A DNA stretch of 64,000 bases. Source: Drosophila pseudoobscura (Eukaryota > Arthropoda > Insecta > Diptera > Drosophilidae). Location of the stretch: the NCBI RefSeq assembly GCF_009870125.1, contig NC_046683.1:5580001-5644000 (forward strand), read 5' to 3'. Positions 46,493 to 58,629 of this stretch are shown here, one piece after another. The notes under the pieces are model-generated. The model was given only the letters and a program-made list of their open reading frames with translations. It was not told the DNA's origin and ran no database searches. Position numbers and translations under genes: made by a program. How positions within the stretch are numbered: position 1 is the first letter of the stretch; each line of letters opens with the position of its first letter.

Positions 46493-49400
46493 AATCACCT
46501 CTTGGTTCTTTACTCATAAAACTATTATTTAAGTGTTTGCCTCACGCAAACATCTGTGCAATATCGCGTCTAGTCCTGTCCGGTGGTTCCTTTTAGTGTA
46601 ATACTTGTAATATGTGTATTGATTGCTTGTTAATAGAAAAGTGTAAGTTATATATTTAAAATGATTGTTACCAGAAAAAAAGTGTAGTTAATCCATTTTA
46701 TTACGAGCTAACCCGGTAAACCATTTGCCACAATATTGGGAACTATTTCTGTTGCTTTGGACGACATCATTTGAAAGCGCGGATTAAATGTGCGATGGAC
46801 TACAGGAACAGGTTTGAATCAGGGATCCTGCCTTGTCCACGCCACCAATCAGCACTTTGGGATGAGCAGAATATACAATTCGTTCTCGAATGCGATACGA
46901 AGAAACAAAACGAATTTAAATGCTCGATGTACTTGATGGCGTTGTCTGCCATTTTCTCTCTGAATGTCAATTACGAGCCCGCAGTCTTGTCTCCGTTCCA
47001 ATGGTATTTGTTAATTTCGTTCATCTCGTGCCTTCTGATTGTGATTGCGACATGCTCACACGCACATGTTCGTTATTTTGTTGGGTTCGTTTGCCTGTTC
47101 TTTATGCTCTCCCATTTCGCATGTTAGTTTGACGATGCAACTGAGTTCCCTTGCGACCTCACTCTAACACACACGAGATATAAGATATACATATATTTTC
47201 ATATAGAAAAATTAGTATTTACGAATGATATTTAGATCTATATCTTGTCTTGCAACATTTCAAGTAAAAACAAATTCAGAAATTGGGAGTTTCTAGGATT
47301 TCTCTAGCATTATTTATAGTCTCTTGGAACTAGGCGTTAAACACGACGGAAGGACGGACATGGCTAAATTGAATCGGAAATTGAGGCTGATCAAGAATAC
47401 ATATGTATATGGCGTCGAAAACACTTCTGCCCTGAAAGGTAGAAACAGTTTTGGCATTTCATAGCATAGTTTTGGGCGTAGAATTCATGTTAAATGCATG
47501 TGCTTCCGTGACAACTTCATCTCTATGTAGTTGCTTTTTGAGCTCTTTTTTTAATATAATATTATAAGAGGAATGCAAGAAAAATAGGCTTATAAAACAC
47601 AATCCAACGATAAATTGATTAATCTATCGGATAAAATTAATTTTTCCTGGAAACTCGCGATGTTCTTAAAACATCGGATGTGCATGCCTCGATCTTTACT
47701 GTGCCGTTCATAATTTTCTCCGTCGCGGACCACGCAACGACAGATCTTAAAATTGGTTAAACTACGGTGGCGTTTGATAGTTGGGTTGGTGCTTTTAACC
47801 AAAAACTGGTCTTATATGGGCTTATATGTATAGGAAGGAGTGTTCTTTGAAAATAGTATTTATAGTGTTCGGACTGATAGCAGTGTGAATTTTTTGTTAC
47901 TTGTAATTTATAATTTAGTCCTGATTTTCAACGAAATCCAATAAAAGACGAATAAATATTTGTTATTTGTGTGACACACCCTCCTATCTTTGTCTCATGC
48001 TACGCTACTTCTATCTCGCTCCATTTCGAATCGTTGACTAAGAGTGAGCGTGAGAGAGGGATAGAGATAGCGATAGAGAGAGAGAGAGGGAAGACCATCG
48101 GAGGGAGAAAGTTATTTTTTGATGTATTTGTTTTATTTAAATTTATTTCAAATGATATTTGATGTTTAATTAACAATGTTTCATTTTTTTTTTCCTTTGA
48201 GAAAAAAACACTTAGGTTCTTAAGATTCATGTTTTAAATATTATAATAATTTGTTTGTTTATCCCCCCGTTCGTGTCGTTCTGCTTGGAACTTCTTGTCT
48301 CTTCTTTTGCCATTATCTTTCTGTCGAGCTTGTGTGTGTGTGTTTCGGGTTAAGATCCATTAATTAATAATGCAATTGAAACTTCGACGACGAGTGGAGG
48401 CGGAGAGGGGGCGGTTTCGGGGGCGGGGGGCTGGGGCTGGTACAACAACTGTTGAATGCTGATCTCAAAATCCATTTCCACAATTTATTATGATTTTCAT
48501 ATATATAATTTTATATATGTGTTTGTGTGTGTGTGTGTGTCTGTGTGTGTATATATATGTTGTATTTTTCTTTTGCTACAGCTGACATCAAGTACATTTT
48601 GCTTATGATTTGCTTATATTTTTTTTCTTCTTTTTTGTGTGTTTTCTCCTCGTTTGTTATTTTCTCATTTCATTTTCATTTCTGTTTCGTTTATCATTAT
48701 ATTTATTTATAGGTTTTCTTTTTTGTTCTGTATTTCTAGTTTAAACATTTAAATACGATTTCCACATGTCTATGAAAATACAGCGTTCATGCACGCATGT
48801 GTATATACTCGTATGTATGTATTTATATATAAATCTATATACCCTTTCAATGCTTTGCAAAATGTTAAACAAAAATTAAAAAAAAAAAAAAACAACCAAA
48901 AAACAATCGCAATGAAGAATAAGGAAATATATGTTCTAAAACAAATCAAAGAGAGCTTGCTCTTCTTTCTCTTCAGCTTTGTTTTTCCCGTTTTGTTTTT
49001 ACATGCCTAGGGGGTTGTGGCGAAAGAAGGGTTGTTTGTGAGGGGGTTGCCGGGAGTGGCGCAATCAAAAAAAATACAAAATATTCCAAATTTGTTTTAC
49101 GTTTCCTCTGTCAAATGTTTTATAAAATGATGATTGATTTTGCTGATTTGTATGAGACCCATGTAGACCTTACAATTATCCATACGCCGGGTACATACAT
49201 ATCATGTATACAGTTTCTGGAATTGCTTTAATTAATCTTCAGACATATTTCATATAATATGTGATACATGTAGATCGTAAGTGTATGCTCATATATTTTT
49301 TCTAGATTTTCTCGCAAATTATCTTCTGAATTGTGGTGTTTTATAAAATGTGGGGGGTTGGTTTCTTCCAATTTAGCTACTCAGTTGAGTTGATTTTTTG

Positions 49401-50535
49401 CTTACATAAACTCTTCTCATCAATCTATATATTTAAGTATCCAAACATATATATATATATATATAAATATATATAGCAATACATTTTTAGAGTTTAATTT
49501 GGATGTATGGGACTGCAGGTTGAATCATTGAAATGACTAAAAACAAACTACTTAAATGCAAAATGCCAGCCGAAAAATATAACTTATGGTCCTTATATAT
49601 CTTCTTTTTATATAATTCCCTTTTTATGGGTGTTAGTGGGTGGATGGGGATGGGGATGCAGATGGGGATGGATGGTGATAGGGGGAGAGACAGTGTTGGA
49701 TAGCGGGTGAAGCAAACTGTCCTTTATAGAGAGCGGCGGTGGCCTGGCAGAGCAGTTTTCTTTTTTTTTCGTGACATTCTTTTATTATTTATATGATTTT
49801 TCAAAGCGTTTTTCTGACTTTTTGTAATGCATTTTGCTCGTGGTTTCCTTAGTTAAGCTTCTTCCTAGTGTTTGCTTTAACAATTAAATTTATCCAAGTT
49901 TTGTCAAAGCAAATAACAAACTCAATTAAACATAAAACTGAAATTGTTTACTTCATTAACAATGATTGGTTTGTCTTTGCTTTTTGTCGAAAGTTTTTTT
50001 TTTTGCTTAATAAGATTTAGATTTAAAAATAATGTCTGATTGATTACATAATTGAAAGAATATAAAAGATGCGGCTTTTCACTTTAGACGTAAGATAAAC
50101 GTTATCATAAAGAATATAGTAAAATTAGTTTAAAAAAAAAAATGAAAAAAATGCAATGGAAAATCTGAGCAATGCACTTTTTGGATTAAACTGGTTGTTG
50201 TAGTGTTTTGTTTTTTGAATCACTTTAAGACTTAATAGCTTCATTAGCGAAGCTTTTACTTTCTGTTCGAGCGCAGCTCTTTTATCTCATTCAGCCTCGA
50301 GGGCTAGTTTCCCCTTCTGCTGCTTATCTGATGGTTTTTGTATCTTTTTGTGTCGCCTCTCCCGTTTGCTTTTGCTTCTGATTCTGGGTTAGTTCGTTGT
50401 TATTACTGCTATTGCGTCTTGTTGCGGTTTGATGGTGCTACTGCTTCTGCTGCTGTTCTCTTTGTTGTTTTTTTGTTTTTTGTTTTCTGTAGTAGTTGTT
50501 AGTGATTCTGCTGCATGTGGGATACTTTATGGCAT
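46493..50535. other. Convergent intergenic region and probable long Vap33 3' UTR
   Basis: The asparaginase gene and Vap33 converge here. The left part (46493 to about 47900) holds the asparaginase 3' UTR and an ORF of about 110 residues (46795-47127) that I do not accept as a gene. From about 48000 the plus strand is very rich in T and TA runs with GT and TA microsatellites (48516-48560, 49448-49480), which on the minus strand reads as an A-rich tail region. The absence of any other gene up to the Vap33 stop suggests a long AT-rich 3' UTR there. Where it ends cannot be fixed. Confidence 0.5.
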
Positions 50536-53373
50536 TCAGAGCAAGAATTTACCCAGTAAGAGGCCCAGTATGGCCGCAGCAATGGCAATTGCAATATAAA
50601 AGACCGGAATCTGTTTCTCAGCTAGCACTGGGGCATAGGGCTCGTTCGGCTGCTTGAGGGCCGCTGAGCTGCGGTAGCGTGCGATTTGATCCTGCAACAG
50701 GAAGATTTTAACCATTAAGGCCACAAAGGATAACGGAGGTGAACCAGGGACCCACCTTCAAGTGTAGATTCTCTTTTCGTAGGTCAGTGTTGGACTCCAT
50801 CAGCGCCTTCATCTCACCGGACAAATCATACTCAGTGGCATCGGTCGAATTTGCGGTCTTTAAAACAAAGATTGGATTAAATATATTCTTTGAGAGCGGC
50901 ACGAAACACACCTTCTCATCGCTAGACAGCTTCGTCTCTGACTTAGCGCCCTCGGTGATGGCGGGTACATTGGTGCCCGCACTGCCTCCGCCGGCGCTGC
51001 CGGATCCAACACCCACGGAAATGCCGCTAGTATTCTCTGCATTTGCCTCGGCACTGGGCATCTCGAAAACGCATTTCAGCTTGGCATCCATTAGCTGCTG
51101 CGGCTCCAGCTCCTTCCACTGCAGAGGATGATATGAAGATGAAGATGGAATGTTAATTTGGATGTTAATGGGGGATTTGGTATCGGATGCTCATCAACAC
51201 GCCACTTACCAATTTATTCAAATCGGTCAGATCAGCATCCACCGGTGCGAGGACGCTTTGCACCATGAACTTGTGCTTGTTCTTCTCCTGCTGATCGTAC
51301 ATGAAGGGCTGCAGGCAGACTGTGGGATATACATCGAATGGGAATGGTATTGGGGATTAGATTGCATTCCAGCCAGTCCATATGGATATTAAAGAGTACT
51401 CACTTTCCACCTGGGTCGACCGAAAAGGCAGGATCTTGCCAATGTTTGGACGTACACAGTAGCGCTTTGGTGCGGTTGTCTTGATCTTAAAAACCAGTGG
51501 CGCAGACGAGTTATTGCGTAGGGTCATGATTGTGACGACAGACCGATTAAAGGGACCTGAAAGGAAAGCGAATGCATTCGATTAGCAATCAATCGAATTA
51601 ACAGGCCCACCCCCCCGCCGTTCCAAGCAAATCAACTGATTTGTGTCACGTCACGCCCATTGCGTCATTAGGCAGCACCAAAAACGAAAGCAAGTTCAAA
51701 TTAATTGAATTAAAAGCAGAAGCAAACAACAAAAAGAACCAATAGCTAGAAGCAGGGCAAAAGAGAGCAACCAAAAGGAGCCGAAACTTGAATACCCTCC
51801 CTAAAACAAAAAACTCTAGTGGCAGTGGAAACTGAGAAAGTACTGGCAGGCCAGACATGGATGTCCTCCGAAGAGATTAGGCACAGGGCGAATTCGATTA
51901 TATGCGCGATCTACGCCTGGGATGCAAGTCTTCTGTGAGTGGGAAGAGTGCAACAGTAACAGCAGAAGCAGTGTAACGGATTCCCTTTAGTGCGTGCGTG
52001 TTCTCCCTATACGCGTATATATGTATGTGTATTTATTGTGTGTGTATGAAGGAAATTTCATTAGACAAAGTCGCGTCATGCATGGGCCTTGGCCCCTCTC
52101 CCCGCCCAAACCTCTCACTCTACTACACTTCGCGCTAGTCAACGATCAAAGGGGGAGGTAGGTCGGAGGACAAGAATGGGGCTAAGGCAGGGCTGACATA
52201 GCCAAACACACACACACACACACAGAAATATGAAAATATTTGTGCACAGTGGAACGAAACAAAAGTAATGGGTGTTGCACGAGCAAAATAAATAATTCTA
52301 ATTCTCAATCTCTATTTCTCTCTCTCTCTCTTCCTAACACATACACACCACATATTAGTTATTTACACACATGTGTTTTGTGTTTTTCCAATTAGTAGCA
52401 ATCGGGTAAATGCATTGCCACCGCCCACTGTGCGGGCTCTCTGGTGTCATATGGGATTATTGTAGTTGTTTCTGCAACTGCTGCTGCTGTTGCTTTTCGG
52501 CCAAAACTCAAGAAGTAAGACAAAAAAAAATTAAAATAAAAACGGCCCATGACAAGTTTTTGCGTATAAAAATAAAATTGTAGCCAAAAACGCAAGGAGA
52601 GAGAGGCAGACGACGGTCGGAGAGCGCGAAAGAATAGCGAGAGTAAGAAAACAACGCCAGCTGCCGGCAACAAGAGCATCAGCAGAAGAAAGAAAGAGGG
52701 ACGGCAGCAGTGACAGCGGCGGACGGGCCAGGACAGGACAGAAGGAGATGGGTGAAAACATGGTGAAACAGCCGCACACCACACGTAGACCTAAAACAAT
52801 GTCAAAAATGTCCAACAAAAACAACGGAAATTATTGATAAGCTGCAAAGAAAGCAGCGCCAAGTGACAAGGAAAGTGAGACAAAGACAGAGACAGAGGTA
52901 AAGAGCACCAAAGCGAGACGCAATCACACATAAGCGGCGTGTGTGTGTTGGTGTGCGTGCAAACTTTGCAGTTTGCTCCAAGCCCTTTTGACCTAACAAA
53001 ATGAACGAATTTTGCAATAAATTGGAATTCGAAAATGAAATTGCAATGGTTAAATGTTTCAATGGTTCGCACTGGCACCGATGCGTCGTCGCCTACATTG
53101 GTCGATACATGAACAACATATGCATGTATGTAGCAATGGGTGTGCGCGAGTGTGGTTGAGCCAACATGCAAAATGGCCTTACCCGTCTCACACGCTCACG
53201 CGATGAATGGATGGGGAGAGAGACAAACAATAACAAATTGCTAAAGAATCAAGAGTTTCACTTTTTAGTTTTTGGCAATCCCTACAAAAAGAATCATGAA
53301 AAAACTTACCCACAAAACGCAACTCATGCTCCGGATCAATGGTCAGCGGAAGCTCGTAGTTTGGTTTGCTCAT
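50536..53373 (-). CDS. Vap33: VAMP-associated protein (VAP), ER membrane contact-site tether
   Basis: Six coding exons on the minus strand (53373-53310, 51556-51404, 51319-51210, 51118-50912, 50857-50756, 50691-50536) give 263 residues, against about 269 in D. melanogaster. Residues 5-125 form the MSP domain, with the [13 protein letters not shown] core that binds FFAT motifs. Pro58 is the residue equivalent to the ALS8 site. A Gly/Ser-rich linker (about 140-175), a coiled coil (about 185-225) and a C-terminal membrane anchor (last ~22 residues) follow. The protein sits in the ER membrane and recruits lipid-transfer proteins. ATG 53373 has context AGCCATG and matches the known fly N-terminus. 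Introns 4 (54 bases, open and in frame) and 5 (64 bases, retention stops before the anchor) are notable. Intron 1 is 1753 bases. Confidence 0.96.
51557..53309 (-). other. Vap33 intron 1
   Basis: A 1753-base intron with GTAAGT donor (53309-53304) and CAG acceptor next to 51556. It holds CA runs (52207-52224), CT runs (52318-52331), a GA-rich tract (52600-52750) and a CA run near 52920-52960. Several 80-130-residue frames cross it but follow the repeats. I see no nested gene. Confidence 0.75.
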
Positions 53374-53396
53374 GGCTGCTGTTTGTATGGACTCCA

Positions 53397-53630
53397 CTGT
53401 AGAAAATTGCAACTTCGTGTCTGTTTTTCGGTATTTCTCCTTAATTCTTTTGTGCGTTTTTGCGCGCTGCTTGTCCTGGTTTTGCCTTCACCTTGTTGTC
53501 GTTGTAGTTGTAGTGGTGGCTGTTAAGGAAATGCACACGGAATTGTATTACACATTCACTCAAACACACACAAACACGCATACACTCAGCAGAGACACGC
53601 AGCACGTAAAATTTGCTGATTTTCGCTTAC
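53397..53630 (-). other. Vap33 5' UTR intron
   Basis: On the minus strand a GTAAGC donor (53630-53625) and a strong acceptor (TTTTCTACAG, ending at 53397) flank 234 bases. This leaves a 23-base leader (53396-53374) in the exon that carries the start codon and an untranslated first exon beginning somewhere above 53631. The call rests on splice consensus only. Confidence 0.6.
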
Positions 53631-54816
53631 GGTTTTCGTTCTTCTTGCGTTTCTTTCCGGTCTGCAAATATCTTCCGAGCTAAACCTTTTTAAGATACCT
53701 TTTTAACCAAATTTTCCCTATTGTTTTATTTTTTCTCTTGACTTTTCACAAGCTGCGCGTCGCTCGTTTGTCGCTGCTGGCTTCGTCCGATTTATCAGAG
53801 AGCGAGGACAGGCGAAATATCGGCAAATTTATGCGACCACACACACACTCTCGCACACGGTTAGAATATAAAGAAAATACCAAACATAAATTCCGTGCTT
53901 TTGCGTACAAAAAAAACGACGATCAACGTGGATTTCCTGCCTAGAACAATGCAATTTTCTCTGCTATAAGATGGCCCACTCTGATTCTACCTCGGGTACT
54001 TCACGCACTTCGCTAGTTTAATTTTTCTACGAATCTAGTACAATTTTCATATGCAAATGCAGGGAAAAAAAATCTAAAGCGCGCACACACGTTCGGATGC
54101 AGTGTGGCCGAGAGTTTATTGATCAAATATACTGTCTGACCAGAAACATACCGTCTAATCTTCAAAATATACCATAAATATACTGACGAACTATTGAAGT
54201 TCCATCATACTGCGTCACCTTGGAGTTCTAATCCGACCGGCGGAATTGTTAGGCAACGCCGTTGACCGGCAAAATCCAGAAGCAACGCCGTTCATTCAGC
54301 GTTGCCATACCGTTCCGTTCCACGCTGCTTGTCTTCCACTAACTTTATTTTTCGTTCAAAAATACCGTTTTCTGGTATAATTTTTACCCACATTTATATT
54401 TTTAAATATATTAATTTTGTTCGACCTAGCTGGTTTTGAAATTATGGTAGCTCAGAGGTCCCACGTGGTCATAGCAGAAAAGTCAGCGCGCTTTCATCAT
54501 TAGATATAGATTTGTGAAAATGGGTTCAATTAAGCGAATTAGTTTCGAAATAAAGAAATAGATAGCTTTTAGTTTGGAAATTATTTGATCATTGTTTTAA
54601 TACTTAGCATTTCCTTTGCCGAATCCAGTTTATCTTGAGTATATGAGAATATTGTTGGAACAAACAAAAATCATAGTGTGTATGTCGAATGCCTTAAAGA
54701 TTAGTGAAAAAAAAAAAATAATTAACTTAACTTTGGCGATTTCAAATCGTAACTTAAAGCTTAATCCAAATAGCAGCCCTGTACTTCTTTTCTCTCTACA
54801 AAATGGGTTGAACACA
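53631..54816. other. Vap33 upstream region and 3' flank of the 914-aa gene
   Basis: Apart from the likely Vap33 leader exon (from 53631) and the motif 1/6 promoter cluster, this stretch is AT-rich with no ORF of note. It separates two genes on the same strand: the end of the 914-aa gene (54817) and the start of Vap33. TACCG and GGTATA sequences recur around 54300-54400. Confidence 0.6.
54100..54187 (-). promoter_or_regulatory. Motif 1 / motif 6 core promoter, probably for Vap33
   Basis: Read on the minus strand, CGGCCACACTG (54110-54100) matches core-promoter motif 1 (YGGTCACACTR) at all but one position. GTCAGTATATTT (54187-54176) matches motif 6 exactly, and TATGGTATATTT and GACAGTATATTT nearby each miss by one. 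In flies motif 6 precedes motif 1 at TATA-less housekeeping promoters, and the order and strand here point toward Vap33. Confidence 0.55.
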
Positions 54817-57706
54817 TTACATACGATCCAACCCCTGTAAGTTTTTCGCTACAAGCATGTTTAGGATCATCCGTGCGGTTATCGCCTCATGATCAAAGCG
54901 GCATTTTCTCGGGGCCAGGGCAACAATACCGCGTACATGATCGGCAAGGCGATCACACTTCGGGAGCGTCGCCTTTTCCATGTATCTCATGAAACCATAC
55001 ATGTAGTTGCGGAAGAAGAATCTATAGGCAGCTTTAGCCTGCGGAGCATCACACAAGTCGATTTGCTTCGAGATCTCCGCCATGAGGGTGACATCGGTTT
55101 TGTTTTCAATGGACTTGAAAAAGAGGTTAGTCGCCTCTATGGCGCTCGACTGCATTATGAGCCGCATGCATTTATCTTCGAAATCGCGATCTGTCGACAA
55201 GATGTTTGTCATCTTCCAGCGTTCGCTCTGCGGTGAAGTGTCTACCAAGGCCTGCATCTTCTGGATGAGTTCTGCAAGGGGATAAATAAATTTAAAATGG
55301 CATTCTTGGCCAGTGCGTTGAAGTTCGGCACTCACCAGAGTCTCCGCTCAGGATGGTCGGCGAATTATTTGTATAGTATTTTACAGCCAGGTTGAGGACA
55401 TCGACGCGGATTTGGTCGAAAGTCGGTATAGTCCAGCGCAGGGCATCTATGGTCTTCATTAGCTGGGACATCACTGGCCAATTGTTCTTGCGCCATTGGA
55501 TAAGATGGACATGCATTTCGACATAGGTTTTGGCCTCTTTCAAGCAGTCTTCCGATGCGTTGTCCTCTATCATTTGATCGATTTGCTCCTTGCCGTTCGT
55601 TTGAATGTATTTATCTGCCGATTCGACATTTAGAAGGGCATGTAGGATACGCTCGATGAGATGAGTGTTGTTCAATTCGGTAAACTTGGCCAGTCCAGTG
55701 GCAAGGGCCTCCAGGTATGCGGACTGGGCTGCCTTCAGCTGCTCGACACTGTAGGGCCTGGCGCCCGGCTGAAGGTTCAGGTTGTAGTTGCACAAATTAT
55801 TGTTGACCCGTTCACGGAAACTACGACTGGAAGGGGTGTGCAAGCCAGTCTTCATGCCGTTGAGTATCAAGGGATATGCGTACAGGGATACCAGGAAGTC
55901 AAACGAATTCGGGCGCGTTAGCACGTATTCATCTTTGAACAGGCTGTCAGCGGTGCTCTTCATGTAGTGAATGGCGTGGGGGGTGAGCTGGCAGGCGAGG
56001 TTCCAGAATATGTCCATGAAACGTGAGTGCGTCATACCCAGGTCAGCCAGTGTGTGCCAGGACATCTGCGCGTCCTCGTAGCATATATACAAAAACTCTA
56101 AAAGGTGCGCACGCTCAGGCTGGCCATCGAGCCGATTAAAGAATAGAACACGGCGTGAGTTAGAGGCCCGATTGGAAAAAGTGAATGCAGTGGTCAGCCC
56201 AAGCTCATCGCGTAGCTCCAGTATCTTTTGCTTAACATCCACGTCGGATCGGATAAAGATCAGCAGCACAACCTGACGTAACACGGGATTGTATTGGCGT
56301 CTCTGTTGTTTTTTCTCTTCAAGACTCAGGCTGGTATCCTCAGCCTCCTCAGCCAGATATTCGGCCATATGGTTGAAGATCAGGGTGATGTGTTCGAACC
56401 CCAGGAATTGAACATGCTTGGACATGGTGTCCACGCACTCGCCGCTAACAAAGCAAATGGGACGTTGAAAGAGTTCTTCAAGTCCGGCCAGGGTCTGCGC
56501 CTCGGTTATGTCGCCATTATCGCCGTCAAGGAAGCGTAATAGTTCGCGCAAACTTAGTTCTGTCAGGCGCTCCTTAAACGACTTGGCCGCTCCGGCGAAG
56601 GTTTTCAGTTGTCCGCAAATCAAGTGCTGGGCAAGTTCTGGCTTGTTCCCAATAAGATTCAACACCGCTGCTGACTGGCAGCATATGACCTCTTGGTAAC
56701 TGTAGAGCAACTGGCTAGAGGGAATCTCTAGCCAGGTCATGAATGTGTCCACGGTCACCAGCTGCAGGACACGCTGCAAGGCGTCCATCAGAATCAAGGA
56801 ATACCGGTCCATCAAAGACTCTGTGTTCTCCTGCTTTATGTAGTCTGTTTCATCGCAAATCATGAAATTGTAGATAGTCCAATATTGTGGCTTTTCAGTG
56901 GGCTGCTGGAGGGCCGCGAGCAGCACATCGAGTAGCTGATTCATTGACAGGGCCAGGTAGCGCTTGCGAAGAGATGGAGACAGCACGCGCAATCGATCGA
57001 AACTGTCCAGCAGTTGGCGTTGAAGGAGACGAGCCGTCTGGTCCACGAGTTCGTTGGCACTTGTTTGGTTATAATGGGCAATGGCCTGCCGAGCGGATGT
57101 GAGGAATCCCGTGAGCAACGACAGGGCATCAAATTGGTGGGAGACCAACTTGGACACGTTTTCATTTAGATAATCGTAGTACTGGCGGGCAACACAGCTC
57201 TGTCCGTACGCCAGAAACTCTTTCAGCGGCTGTTGCAGACCACATTTCAGGGCAATAGAAATGGCCACGACTGTCGACATGGGAGGTACCTGGCCAACCA
57301 AATGGACGCAATCCGGATTATAACTCTTCTGTTTCAAACAGTCAGAGGTGTTTAGTATTAGCACGGCTAGGACCCCGCGCAAATAGTTCATGGCGTCAGC
57401 TCCAGCCGGCTCGGTGACCACCTCGTTTTTCATTTTGTCATGTGGCCGTTGCACCACGAGATCATGCTCCATTAGCACTTTGCACACCAGATTGCAGATC
57501 TCTGCAATGTGCTCGTCATCGCCTGCCAAAGAAACGAACCATTTTGCAATTTGTAGTTTTTTCCTTTTACCGCTATGTTTTTTATTTCCACATGCGTACT
57601 TACCGCTTAAATATAAGAAGGTGTTAAGCTTCTTAGACTCGTTGTCAAAACGCTTGAGAGTATCGCCCATCTGGGCAAAGACCTCGCAATTGTCCAGCGG
57701 ATACAT
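54817..57706 (-). CDS. Unrecognised 914-residue, mainly helical protein
   Basis: Three exons on the minus strand (57706-57604, 55336-57522, 54817-55271) give 914 residues. ATG 57706 has a good context (GAAAATG) and begins MYPLDNCEVF; the frame is open further upstream but crosses a promoter-like region. No signal peptide, membrane span or catalytic motif is visible. The sequence is rich in Leu, Ala and Gln with amphipathic helices throughout, like a HEAT/ARM-type or scaffold protein. Codon use is clearly coding. Intron 2 (55272-55335) is 64 bases. Intron 1 (57523-57603) is 81 bases with GTAAGT and TTGGCAG ends, yet is open and in frame; splicing joins ...YLSG to DDEHIAE. I considered several nuclear complex subunits (NELF, Integrator, Mediator) and could not match any. 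It is divergent from the CAS1 gene. Confidence 0.88.
57523..57603 (-). other. In-frame, stop-free intron 1 of the 914-aa gene
   Basis: Eighty-one bases with GTAAGTACGC donor and TTCTTTGGCAG acceptor. Retention would insert 27 residues rich in Lys and Gly without changing the frame, giving a 941-residue form. Confidence 0.65.
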
Positions 57707-57853
57707 TTTCACTTGTTTGATCTCTGTTACTAACTTAATTTTAATATTTTTACGCAAAACGCCAAAACGTTGTGATGCCGCCTTCCGATTTATGCGATGG
57801 CTGGCGCCGATATCTCTAACATCGATATTCCGTCTGCAAATAATTGATGGTAC

Positions 57854-57945
57854 CACTAACCATACAGTATATACTGTATATATACTAACCATACACCATA
57901 TACTGTATATATACTAACCATACACCATATACTGTATGGTTAGTG
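57854..57945. repeat. 29-bp tandem repeat bounded by a perfect 17-bp inverted repeat
   Basis: Arms at 57854-57870 and 57929-57945 are exact reverse complements (CACTAACCATACAGTAT and its complement). Between them a 29-base unit, ACTAACCATACA...TATATAT, repeats starting at 57855, 57884 and 57913, with TATACTGTATA palindromes inside each unit. The whole block can fold into a cruciform. Confidence 0.85.
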
Positions 57946-57951
57946 ATGGTA

Positions 57952-58041
57952 CACCCTGGCCTATCGTTCCCAGCTAGCTCACGGGGACGTCATTTTAGGT
58001 CGTAAACACCCCTGACTAGCTGGGAACGATAAGCCAGGGTG
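57952..58041. repeat. 26-bp inverted repeat with a 38-base spacer
   Basis: Arms 57952-57977 and 58016-58041 are complementary at 25 of 26 positions (core CTATCGTTCCCAGCTAG). The spacer has no repeat. It could be the remains of a tiny inverted-repeat element or a pair of opposed binding sites. Confidence 0.85.
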
Positions 58042-58629
58042 GCAAAGAGGCGAATCATAGCATATTTAATTTTATTCTGAGACTTTTCCACGATGGCTGG
58101 CCTCGGTAGCTTGATATCGGTATCATAAAACCTGATAGCTGAACGTACAACTTTCTTTCATTTGGCTGAAACAAATATATTCAACAAATACTGTTGATGC
58201 CCTTATACCGATAGTCCAATCCCAGCGGCGATGCTACCAGAGTTGGTGTGGGCGGGCGAAGCCGATAAACATAATGTCCAATGTTTTCAGAAAAAATGTA
58301 AGCGGGTGGAACAAAACTGACTTAGTCTATGTCTAGGTCTAGGTCGAGACCTAGCTAACTCCAAAGAAAACATCTGCGAAATGTCGTGGTGAATCTTTGA
58401 ATGTCGGACGCAGTTTGGCGGGCCATAGCGATCAGCTGTCCGCCGCATCGATTTGTGGGCGCCTATCGGCCGGCTGCAGCAAGAAGCAAACGCAAATTTG
58501 GTCTTGTAAGGAGAGGCGGACGTGTGAATCGGGTCAAGCGAAAGTGGGCCAAGACCATGCAATAGGCAAACTAGTGAGAAGACGCACACTGCCAAGACTA
58601 CAGCAAGGAGACAGTGGAGGAGTGTCATC

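Larger units (their letters stand above)
57707..58629. promoter_or_regulatory. Divergent promoter region between the 914-aa and CAS1 genes
   Basis: A 923-base region with starts pointing outward on both sides. ATCGATA at 57821-57827 (TATCGAT on the minus strand) is a DREF-type site 115 bases before the minus-strand ATG. Two hairpin-forming inverted repeats occupy 57854-57945 and 57952-58041. CTAGGTC-GA-GACCTAG near 58340 is a small palindrome. The CAS1 leader probably begins between about 58250 and 58400. Confidence 0.55.

Noticed and set aside
46795..47127. ORF of about 110 residues with two hydrophobic stretches downstream of the asparaginase gene
   Set aside because: The longer 118-residue version needs a non-ATG start; there is no splice support, codon use is AT-driven and no family resemblance is seen. 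It lies in a 3' UTR-like region.
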